A stretch of DNA of 27,463 nt from contig CAKTSC010000001.1 in NCBI GenBank assembly GCA_934597465.1, positions 1-27,463 on the forward strand. The letters run 5' to 3'. The notes below the pieces were generated by a model. That model searched no databases, was not told the origin of the DNA, and saw only the letters and a list, made by a program, of their open reading frames with translations. A program made the position numbers and the translations under genes. Below are positions 21,926 through 27,463 of the stretch, one piece after another (within the stretch, counting starts at the first letter, position 1; the number at the start of each line of letters is the position of its first letter). The DNA comes from an uncultured Dysosmobacter sp. (GTDB taxonomy: Bacteria; Bacillota; Clostridia; Oscillospirales; Oscillospiraceae).

Positions 21926-23041
21926 ATGAGACGATGCTTGGCGGGGCTCCTGGCGCTGGGGCTCACGCTGCTTTCCGGCTGCGGGCTCTCCCGGCAGCGG
22001 GAGAGCGCGGGACTTCTGGAGACGGCAGCGGGGCTGGACGCCCCCTGCGCGGTGGCGGAGGCAGGGGGCGTTTCCATCGGGAGCCGCAGCTACCTCTACT
22101 GGCTGGGCCGGAACTGCGAGTACCTGGCGGAGGCCCTGCGGGCCCAGGGCCGGGAGGTGCAGTGGAACCAGGGCACCCGGGGGGAGACCCTGGGGGACAC
22201 GGCGAAGGCCGCCGCCCTGCGGACGGCGGCCCTCTACGCCCTGCTGCCGGAGCTGGCGGAGGAGTACGGCGCGGCCCTGGACGACGCCGACGTGGCGGCC
22301 ATCGCCGAGAGCCGCCGCCAGCGGGTGGAGGCGGCGGGGGGCGAGGAGGCCTGGGCGCGGCAGCTTGCCCGCTGGGGGCTCAGCGAGACCGACGCCGACG
22401 CCTTCGCCCAGTGCCACCGGCTCTACGCCAAGCTCTTTACGCTGAGCCGGATGGAGGGCAGCGCCCTCTGCCCTTCGCCGGAGGAGCTGGCGGACTACGC
22501 AAAGGCCCAGGGCCTTTGCACCGTGGGGATCCTGGCGGCGGCGGACGCCCAGGGGGCGGAGGCCCTCCGGGCGGAGCTGGCGGGCAGCGGCGACCTGCCG
22601 GCGGCCTTCGCCGCCAAGGCGGAGACGGCGAACCTGCTGCCCTATGGGGAAGTGACCCTGGGGGACGGGGAGGACAGCCTGCCGGAGGCCGTGGTTCAGG
22701 CGGCCCGGGCCCTGACGCCGGGGCAGCTCAGCGCCGTGGTGACGGCGGAGGGGCGGAGTTATCTCCTCCTGGGCCGGGAGACGGACGGGGAGGCCGCCGC
22801 CCGGGGCCTCTTCGACCGGCGGCTGGATCAGCGGGTGGAGGCGGCGGAGATCCGGCTGCTGGCGGCCTATGAGGCCATCGACCCCGGAAAGTTCTACCCT
22901 GCCCTCACCGCCGCCCAGGCGGCCCTGGACGCCTCCGGCGGCGAAGCGCCCGCCGCCGGGAGCGGCGCGGGCAGCGGGAGCGCGGCCGGGAGCGGGGCAG
23001 ACGGCGGGAGCGGGGCGGCCGCCGGATCCTCCGGCGGATGA
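21926..23041 (+). CDS. Lipoprotein, parvulin/SurA-like peptidyl-prolyl isomerase family
   Basis: 371 aa. A lipoprotein signal peptide ends in LLSGC with lipidated C19. The body resembles the SurA/PrsA N-domain fold: a beta strand entry (AVAEAGGVSIGSRSYLYWL), helices about 55-190 with many Glu/Ala/Arg, then a degenerate parvulin-type domain (about 195-310) with ...LPYGEVTLGDGEDSLPEAVVQAARALTPG..., which aligns to the parvulin LPEVV-A...L-PGQ pattern. The classic catalytic His and the QF-hydrophobic core are not evident, so it may be a chaperone without isomerase activity. Residues about 339-371 are a low-complexity Gly/Ser/Ala tail. The ATG has GGAGAAAGG upstream. It lies directly after mfd, a common place for such genes in Clostridia, but after a strong terminator, so it needs its own promoter, which I could not identify. 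Confidence 0.75.
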   Translation: MRRCLAGLLALGLTLLSGCGLSRQRESAGLLETAAGLDAPCAVAEAGGVSIGSRSYLYWLGRNCEYLAEALRAQGREVQWNQGTRGETLGDTAKAAALRTAALYALLPELAEEYGAALDDADVAAIAESRRQRVEAAGGEEAWARQLARWGLSETDADAFAQCHRLYAKLFTLSRMEGSALCPSPEELADYAKAQGLCTVGILAAADAQGAEALRAELAGSGDLPAAFAAKAETANLLPYGEVTLGDGEDSLPEAVVQAARALTPGQLSAVVTAEGRSYLLLGRETDGEAAARGLFDRRLDQRVEAAEIRLLAAYEAIDPGKFYPALTAAQAALDASGGEAPAAGSGAGSGSAAGSGADGGSGAAAGSSGG

Positions 23042-23093
23042 GACTGTCGGGGCGGTCATGCCCTGCCGTGCTGTTTGGCTTTCGTGGGGCGGG

Positions 23094-23120
23094 GAATTGA
23101 GAATTGAGAATGGAGAATGG
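23094..23120 (+). repeat. 27-nt short intergenic repeat
   Basis: 26/27 match to 8678-8704; starts GAATTGAGAATTGAG. It lies between the end of the parvulin-like gene and its terminator. Confidence 0.75.
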
Positions 23121-23192
23121 CCCTGCGGGGGACGGGGGGACGGGCCGTCGGGGACGCCGGGCCCTACGCCGAAGTTGGAAGTGCCTGTGGGC

Positions 23193-23220
23193 GGCGGGGT
23201 GCGGTCACCCCGCCCTACGG
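23193..23220. repeat. REP-like hairpin with CTACGG tail
   Basis: 8-bp stem GGCGGGGT / ACCCCGCC (23193-23200 / 23207-23214) followed by CTACGG. The layout (GC hairpin then CTACG) resembles module M7 of the islands, so it is probably a divergent single member. Confidence 0.55.
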
Positions 23221-23266
23221 AGAGGGGGCGAGGGGTGGAAGAGAAAGCTCTGGAGGGCAGAGAGAA

Positions 23267-23302
23267 AGCGGGAGCGGCTGGGCCGCTCCCGCTGGTTTTT
23301 TT
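23267..23302 (+). terminator. Intrinsic terminator between convergent genes
   Basis: Perfect 12-bp stem (23267-23278 / 23282-23293), TGG loop, T7 tract (23296-23302). On the minus strand the stem is followed by TTTCTCTCTG, so it may also serve hpf. Confidence 0.92.
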
Positions 23303-23337
23303 ATGGGATCCCCCCTTTTCGGGGGATGGGAGGAGAG

Positions 23338-23883
23338 TCACTCCTCCTCGCCGGTCTCGATGAGGCCGTAGCCGCCGTTCTTGCGGCGGTAGACGATGCT
23401 GAGGGCCCCGTCTGCGGCGCTCCGGAAGACGAAGAAGTCATGATCCAGCAGGTTCATCTGCAGGATGGCCTCCTCCGCGCTCATGGGCTTCACAGAGAAG
23501 CGCTTGGTGCGCACGATGTCGAACTCCTTCTCCTCCGCCACGCTGAAATCGTCCAGCTCGGCGGGGGCGGGGAAGGCCTCGGAGCGCATGCGCTTGGCAA
23601 GGCGGGTCTTGTTCTTCAGGATCTGCCGCTCGATGTAGCTGATGGCCGCATCCACGGCGGAGCGCATATCGCCGTCCGTCTCCTGGGTCTGGGCACGGAA
23701 GATGGTGTTCCCTCCGCGGATGGTGAGCTCCACCGTGCAAAGGTGGTTCTTCTCCACGGAGAACGTGACAAATGCGGCAGGTTCCTCCTGGAAGTAGCGA
23801 TCCAGCTTGGAGACCTTCTTCTCGGTGTACTCCTTGATGGAATCGTTCAGGGAGACTTTCTTGCAGGCAAATGTGCACTTCAT
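23338..23883 (-). CDS. hpf: Ribosome hibernation promoting factor, long form
   Basis: 181 aa. It dimerises 70S ribosomes into inactive 100S particles in stationary phase. The N-terminal domain (1-100) has the beta-alpha fold segments KVSLNDSIKEYTEKKVSKLDRY and the basic helix (NKTRLAKRMR) that sits in the mRNA channel. The C-terminal dimerisation domain (about 122-178) reads VRTKRFSVKPMSAEEAILQM then LLDHDFFVFRSA and VVYRRKNGGYGLIE-like sequence, diagnostic of the long form. The frame is open upstream, but the ATG at 23883 with GAAAGGAG 7-8 nt before it is certain. Single gene with its own promoter at 23960-23988. Confidence 0.96.
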   Translation of the reverse strand: MKCTFACKKVSLNDSIKEYTEKKVSKLDRYFQEEPAAFVTFSVEKNHLCTVELTIRGGNTIFRAQTQETDGDMRSAVDAAISYIERQILKNKTRLAKRMRSEAFPAPAELDDFSVAEEKEFDIVRTKRFSVKPMSAEEAILQMNLLDHDFFVFRSAADGALSIVYRRKNGGYGLIETGEEE

Positions 23884-23959
23884 AGGTATCGCTCCTTTCG
23901 TATGGCGGAGGGGAGGCCCGCGTCCGGTGGGGAAGGGGTCACCCCGCCTCCTTGTCCAT

Positions 23960-23988
23960 ATTGTACTATGGCGCGGGGGAAATGGCAA
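23960..23988 (-). promoter_or_regulatory. Sigma-A type promoter of hpf
   Basis: Minus strand TTGCCA (23983-23988), 17-bp spacer, TACAAT (23960-23965). The leader is about 70 nt and contains a GGGGTGACCCC hairpin. Confidence 0.8.
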
Positions 23989-24004
23989 GCGGTTTGTTGC
24001 TGAT

Positions 24005-24023
24005 TTAACAATGGCGTAACAAT
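24005..24023. promoter_or_regulatory. Direct repeats upstream of the hpf -35
   Basis: TAACAAT-GGCG-TAACAAT (24006-24012 and 24017-24023), an 11-bp period. Also readable as TTAACA-N5-GTAACA, one base from the Bacillus PhoP consensus TT(A/T/C)ACA-N5. It lies about 17 bp upstream of the -35, a position for an activator of the OmpR/PhoB class. Confidence 0.45.
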
Positions 24024-24221
24024 TTGTCGTTCCGGCGGGCACAAAGGGCGGCGCTGTCCGCCGGAGAGGGCCGCCGGGGCAAAAAGGGGCCGCCGGCGCC
24101 TTGCGGCGCGGGCGGCTCAAGCGGGTGGGATATTGGAAAGCTTCCAAGGATAGGGTAGCACAGGCCCGGCCCCATTGCAATGGGAGCTTTCGTCGAAGAG
24201 GCACTCCTTTTGTCGAAGGGC

Positions 24222-24731
24222 TCAGCCCGGGGCGAAGACGTTCTCCGGGATGGTATAGCCCTCCGGCAGGGCGATGAGGCAGAGGCAGTTCCCCTGCACC
24301 TGCACCTGGGCGTTGCTCTGCCAGAGAACGGCGTTCTCCGGGTAGCCGGTGTCGCCCGCGGCGCTGTCGATGCGCGCCTGGAGGATGGCTCTGGCGGCGT
24401 CCACGTCGCCCTCCGCCACCTCCACCAGGAGGATCTCGCAGGCGTAGCCCGTCACCGGGGGCAGGTAGAGCTGCAGGCGGACGGGGTTCAGGGCGCTGAG
24501 GCCGGGATAGAGGCTCTCGATGGCGTCGGCGCTCTCCTCGGGGAAGAAGACGAGCTCGTCGGCGTTCTCCTGGGCGTCCAGGATGCCCTGGTAGACGGCG
24601 TCGAAGGAGATCTCGCCGCCGGAGGACGCCGTCCCGGAGGAGGCGCTGCCGGAGGGAGCCGCCGGGCCGCCGCAGGCCGTCAGGGTCAGCATCAGGGCGC
24701 AGAGGGTCAGGATTGAAAGAAGCCGTTTCAT
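24222..24731 (-). CDS. DUF4358-type lipoprotein
   Basis: 169 aa. Lipoprotein signal peptide with LTAC, lipidated C20, followed by a Gly/Ser/Ala linker (about 21-38). The folded part (41-165) has the DUF4358 layout: an entry helix, a strand-rich middle (YACEILLVEVAEGDVDAARAILQARID) in which a run of Glu/Asp/Ala leads into a helix, and a last strand pair (NAQVQVQGNCLCLIAL). The same layout is seen in the gene upstream, so the two are probably diverged paralogues. SD AAGGAGG is 7 nt before the ATG, next to a perfect 8-bp hairpin (24752-24769) that could influence translation. Last gene of the SGNH operon. Extracytoplasmic; function unknown. Confidence 0.75.
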   Translation of the reverse strand: MKRLLSILTLCALMLTLTACGGPAAPSGSASSGTASSGGEISFDAVYQGILDAQENADELVFFPEESADAIESLYPGLSALNPVRLQLYLPPVTGYACEILLVEVAEGDVDAARAILQARIDSAAGDTGYPENAVLWQSNAQVQVQGNCLCLIALPEGYTIPENVFAPG

Positions 24732-24807
24732 AGTGTTCCTCCTTTTCCGTGGGATCGCCGGGGCGATCCGCGATACTTGCGGGTTCCGGGCACCGGCCCG
24801 GGGAAGC

Positions 24808-25302
24808 TCAGCCCAGGTAGCTCCGGATCAGCTCGGCGGCCTGGCCGGAGTCGGCGCACACGGCCACCGCCACCACGTCCCCGCTGCGGACGGCCACGGC
24901 GTTCCGGAGCTTCTCCGCCTCCTCCGGGAGGTAGTCGGCGTAGCTCTCGGCCTGGTCGGCAAGGCGGGTCTCGGCCAGGGAGAGGATCTCCTCCGCCCGC
25001 GGCCGGTCGGCGCACCGGAAGAGCGTCACCTCGTCGGCGCTGACGCCGCCGGCGGCCCGGCAGGCGTAGATCTCGCCCTCCTCCACGCCGTAGAGCCCGG
25101 CGGCGGTGGCGGGCTCGATGTCCACGGCGGCCTCGCCGCAGAGGGAGGAAAGCTCCGTGAAGAGACCGTCCAGGTCGGGGGCGTCCTGGCCGGAGGTGTC
25201 CTGGCCGGAATCGCTGCCGGAGGAGACGTGGGGAGCCGCGCCGCAGGCCGCGAGGCTCAGGATCAGCAGGGCGGCCAGGGCCGCCGTGAGAAGCTTTCTC
25301 AT
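24808..25302 (-). CDS. DUF4358 lipoprotein
   Basis: 164 aa. Signal peptide with SLAAC (C20), a short Ser/Asp/Gly linker, then the DUF4358 domain (about 42-163): LYGVEEGEIYACRA, SADEVTLFRCADRPRAEEI, YADYLPEEAEKLRNAVAVRSG and GDVVAVAVCADSGQAAELIRSYL, which match the usual family pattern well. The ATG at 25302 has GAGAGG 8 nt upstream; the longer open frame crosses the neighbouring gene and is rejected. It lies 38 bp after the SGNH gene. In other Clostridia DUF4358 genes commonly sit with SGNH/GDSL and MBOAT acyltransferase genes, suggesting a role in acylating or deacylating an envelope polymer (inference). Confidence 0.85.
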   Translation of the reverse strand: MRKLLTAALAALLILSLAACGAAPHVSSGSDSGQDTSGQDAPDLDGLFTELSSLCGEAAVDIEPATAAGLYGVEEGEIYACRAAGGVSADEVTLFRCADRPRAEEILSLAETRLADQAESYADYLPEEAEKLRNAVAVRSGDVVAVAVCADSGQAAELIRSYLG

Positions 25303-25340
25303 AGGGGATCCTCTCTTTCTTCCCGGCGCGGGGCGCGCCG

Positions 25341-26216
25341 TCAGTTCACGGTGTGGGTGTCCAGGTACTGTCGCCAGAGCTTGCAGGCGTCGGGGGTCAG
25401 GTGGATGCCGTCGAAGCTGCACTCCGCCGGGAGGTCACCGTTCTCGTCCCGCAGGAGGGTGTCCACCTCCAGGAGGTAGGCCCCCTTCTCCGCCGCCAGG
25501 GAGCGGATGCAGTCGTTGAGGTCGGAGATGGCTTTATTGTTGACGTAGCTGCCCTTGGCCTCCTGCTCCGCCGTCACGGGGAAGAGGGTCATAAGGTAGA
25601 TGTCGCAGTCCGGCTGGATGGCCCGGATGCGGTCGATGTCGTCGGCGTAGGCGTCGATGAACTCCTTCTGGATGTCGTAGTCCCCCAGGTTGTTCATGCC
25701 GAGGTTCAGGTAGATCTTGGAGAAGGTCTTCCCCTCCAGGGCCTTCAGGATGGGCACCTTGCTGCCGTCCGGCAGGCGCTCGGTGTTCTTCTCCTGGATG
25801 CTCAGGGTCTTGGCCCCGGCCTCAGTGAAGTAGGCGGCGCCGGAGGGCCCGGCGTAGAGACGGAAGCCGTCCAGCCGGGAGTCCCCCAGGAAGACGGCGT
25901 CATCATACCAGCTGGCGTCCACGGCCTCCGATTCCGGCACGAACCAGGCGGGCCGGTCGGTCTTCCCCTGGGACTGGGAAGCGGCGTCCTGGGAGCCGCC
26001 CGGGGTGGCCTGGGAGGATGCGCCGCCGGAGGCGCTTTCGGAGCCCTGACCGGAGGTATCCGGCTGGCTGCCCGCCGGGGGGACGGGGGGCGGCAGCGTC
26101 CTGGCGGCGTACCACACCGCCGCGCCGGAGAGCAGCAGCAAAAGGCAGGCGAGCCCCGTCAGGCGGCGGTAGCGGCCCTGCCGGGCATTTCGTTTTCCGG
26201 CCCGTCTCTCTGCCAT
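25341..26216 (-). CDS. SGNH/GDSL-type hydrolase, membrane-anchored
   Basis: 291 aa. Basic N-terminus, a single TM/signal anchor (about 21-38), then a Pro/Ser/Gly/Gln-rich linker (40-85) reaching through the wall. Catalytic domain about 90-291: block I FLGDSRLDG with nucleophile S113, block III LNLGMNNLGD (Asn in the GxND position), and block V SFDGIHLTPDA with D269 and H272. This is the extracellular SGNH group that usually trims or transfers acyl groups on wall polymers. ATG 26216 has AAAGGA 8 nt upstream; upstream frame extensions are rejected. First gene of a three-gene unit with the two DUF4358-type genes (gaps of 38 and 76 bp). No MBOAT partner is in the window. Confidence 0.88.
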   Translation of the reverse strand: MAERRAGKRNARQGRYRRLTGLACLLLLLSGAAVWYAARTLPPPVPPAGSQPDTSGQGSESASGGASSQATPGGSQDAASQSQGKTDRPAWFVPESEAVDASWYDDAVFLGDSRLDGFRLYAGPSGAAYFTEAGAKTLSIQEKNTERLPDGSKVPILKALEGKTFSKIYLNLGMNNLGDYDIQKEFIDAYADDIDRIRAIQPDCDIYLMTLFPVTAEQEAKGSYVNNKAISDLNDCIRSLAAEKGAYLLEVDTLLRDENGDLPAECSFDGIHLTPDACKLWRQYLDTHTVN

Positions 26217-26343
26217 GGAGTCTGTCCTTTCCCGCGCGTCCCGCGGGGGACGGCTCGCTTGCGTATGGTTTTCCGCCGGGGGCGGTGTGCTTCCCTTGCG
26301 GCGCGGGCGCGCCGGGGAGGCCCTCACCGGGAGGGGTGCCGTT

Positions 26344-26349
26344 ATTGTA
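26344..26349 (-). promoter_or_regulatory. -10 box of the SGNH operon, with a poor -35
   Basis: TACAAT on the minus strand, about 128 nt before the ATG. The -35 position (26367-26372) reads TCGCTT, far from consensus; direct repeats lie just upstream (26383-26409), which suits an activator-dependent promoter. Confidence 0.45.
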
Positions 26350-26382
26350 ACCCGGCGGGCAGCGGAAAGCGACAACAAAAGG

Positions 26383-26409
26383 TTAACGAATCGTTAAAAT
26401 TCGGTAACA
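26383..26409. promoter_or_regulatory. Direct/inverted repeats upstream of the SGNH operon
   Basis: TTAACG-N5-TTAAAA-N4-GTAACA: three TTAACA-like hexamers at steps of 11 and 10 bp. The first two also form a perfect 15-bp palindrome TTAACGA-A-TCGTTAA (26383-26397). AT-rich in a GC-rich region. Confidence 0.45.
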
Positions 26410-26563
26410 AACCCGCCGCCGGTGGACGCAGCCCTGGGCGCAGCATTTTGCCGCCCGGTGGGGGCGGCAAAATGGGGGGCGGTATCATCCGGTTAGCGAG
26501 GACGACGCCCGGCACCTATCAGGGCGCGCCGGAAAGCGTGTCTGCCCTGGTTATCCGAGGGTA

Positions 26564-27463
26564 TCAGTCCCGCAGGGTGGCGGGGTAGGCTCCGGCGGCG
26601 TGGAGCTTGCGCAGCTCCTCGGCCACCCGGGCGCGGTCTTCGTGGTAGGTCATGCCGAACCAGCGGTCGGCGGAGTGGAGGACGGAGACCTCCAGCGTCC
26701 CCCGCTGCAGCTCCTCGCCCACCATCACGGGCAGGAGGCACTCGGCCTTGAGATCATCCCCGGCCCGGGTGCGGAGGAAGTCCTCAAAGTAGGCCCGCAG
26801 CCGGGGGAAGATGGTCTCGGAGAAGCCCCAGAAGTTCATGGAGACCACGGTCTCGGGGCTCAGGGCCTCCCCGGTGGCGAGATCCTTCAGGGAGCCGTCC
26901 TCGTAGAGCTGGATCTTCAGGGTCTCCCGGATGGACTGGAGCCTGCCGTCCGCCACGGTGCAGCAGCCCCGGGAGACGGAGCCGTAGAGGCTGGCGGTAT
27001 TCTTCAGGAGGTAGCCCACCATGGTGGCCTTGCCGTCCTCGGGGAGCCGGAGGAGCTCCTCATAGATCGTCCGGTAGGCGTCGATGCCGTAGTAGTCGTC
27101 GGCATTGATGACGCAGAAGGGGCCGTCCACGGCGTCCGCCGCGCAGAGCAGGGCGTGAACGGTGCCGAAGGGCTTGGTACGGCCCTCGGGGATATGGTAG
27201 AAGGACGGGACGGAGGAGAAGTCCTGGAAGACGTAGCGCACCTCCACCGGCTCCCCCGCCAGGGTGCGGCGGCGCTCCAGATAGCCCACCATGCCCCGGA
27301 GGAGCTCCTCCATCTCGGGCTTGATGATGAAGACCACCCGGTCAAAGCCCGCCCGGATGGCGTCGTGGATGGAGTACTCCATCAGGATCTCGCCGCCGGG
27401 GCCGATGCCGTCCACCTGCTTGCTGCCGCCGTAGCGGGAGCCCAGTCCCGCCGCCATGATGAC
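26564..27463 (-). CDS. Sugar nucleotidyltransferase (5' end outside the window)
   Basis: 299 codons visible; two codons (Val-Ile) precede the first Met at 27457 and the frame is open to the edge, so the true start lies outside (homologues begin a few residues earlier). The N-terminus IMAAGLGSRYGGSKQ is the GxGxR nucleotide-binding signature of the NTP-transferase family (GT-A-like fold), followed by DGIGPGGEILMEYSIHDAIRAGF. Metal and nucleotide contacts include VINADDYYG (about 118-126 from the Met) and VSMNFWGF. It resembles the clostridial family of about 300-aa nucleotidyltransferases whose sugar is not established, rather than GalU or GlmU. Given the missing uridylyltransferase half in the GlmU-like protein, activity on GlcNAc-1-P is an open question, not a claim. 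Confidence 0.85.
   Translation of the reverse strand, partial: VIMAAGLGSRYGGSKQVDGIGPGGEILMEYSIHDAIRAGFDRVVFIIKPEMEELLRGMVGYLERRRTLAGEPVEVRYVFQDFSSVPSFYHIPEGRTKPFGTVHALLCAADAVDGPFCVINADDYYGIDAYRTIYEELLRLPEDGKATMVGYLLKNTASLYGSVSRGCCTVADGRLQSIRETLKIQLYEDGSLKDLATGEALSPETVVSMNFWGFSETIFPRLRAYFEDFLRTRAGDDLKAECLLPVMVGEELQRGTLEVSVLHSADRWFGMTYHEDRARVAEELRKLHAAGAYPATLRD

Larger units (their letters stand above)
23884..24221. other. Intergenic region upstream of hpf
   Basis: 338 bp: hpf leader, promoter and direct repeats on the right-hand side of hpf, then GC hairpin-rich sequence (24040-24120). Near 24170-24182 there is a CCATTGCAATGG palindrome, and close to the DUF4358 stop a twice-repeated CTTCGAC (minus strand). 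No gene seen. Confidence 0.55.
26217..26563. other. Intergenic region upstream of the SGNH operon
   Basis: 347 bp: SGNH leader (26217-26337), -10 box, direct repeats, and a perfect 13-bp hairpin (26444-26456 / 26462-26474). The hairpin lies 90 bp after the nucleotidyltransferase stop on the minus strand and may be its terminator, although no U tract follows. No gene seen. Confidence 0.55.

Noticed and set aside
26444..26474. 13-bp hairpin as a certain terminator of the nucleotidyltransferase gene
   Set aside because: No U tract and 90 bp from the stop; kept only as a possible terminator inside the intergenic entry.

Overview
The window is GC-rich with strongly Shine-Dalgarno-led genes, sigma-A type promoters (TTGNNN-17-TANNNT) and a gene set typical of the class Clostridia. 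I infer a high-GC gut Oscillospiraceae-type bacterium (Flavonifractor / Lawsonibacter / Oscillibacter neighbourhood). The clues are gcaD(glmU)-prs-pth-mfd synteny, an SLH protein, DUF4340 and DUF4358 proteins, a putative ABC-transporter type IV protein and long-form HPF. Genus is not resolved. No rRNA, tRNA, CRISPR array, prophage or transposase gene was seen.

Layout. 122-1606 (-): SLH-domain exported protein. 1963-4935 (+): DUF4340 membrane protein, OmpR-type response regulator and sensor kinase in one promoter-to-terminator unit. 5109-7291 (-): cysteine-rich flavodoxin-like reductase, then the deoxynucleoside salvage pair deoC-deoD. 7560-8612 (+): five-TM type IV protein with a charged coiled tail. 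8788-14039 (-): glycolytic block read trmL-pgk-tpiA-(about 1 kb of repeats)-gpmI. 14407-21804 (+): glmU-like, prs, (about 1 kb of repeats), pth, mfd. 21926-23041 (+): parvulin-like lipoprotein. 23338-23883 (-): hpf. 24222-26216 (-): SGNH hydrolase and two DUF4358-type lipoproteins. 26564 to the window end (-): sugar nucleotidyltransferase cut by the edge.

Genes acting together. DeoC and DeoD form a deoxyribonucleoside breakdown route that feeds triose phosphate into the Pgk/TpiA/GpmI segment of glycolysis. GlmU (acetyltransferase half intact, uridylyltransferase half eroded) and Prs provide UDP-GlcNAc and PRPP precursors. Pth and Mfd serve translation and transcription-coupled repair. The SGNH/DUF4358 set and the SLH protein act at the cell envelope.

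Most unusual items. (1) Two large gene-free intergenic islands (10377-10978 and 16735-17303) carry the same series of hairpin modules in the same order; one long hairpin differs between copies but keeps full pairing. (2) trmL has no ATG/GTG/TTG at its conserved N-terminus: an ideal SD sits 8 nt before an ACG. (3) A perfect 17-bp palindrome overlies the -10 of the trmL-pgk-tpiA promoter. (4) GlmU keeps every acetyltransferase residue but lacks the nucleotidyltransferase signature. (5) Pho-box-like direct repeats lie upstream of both hpf and the SGNH operon. I did not find a clearly new enzymatic or defence system; the novelty is in the repeat islands and regulatory sites.
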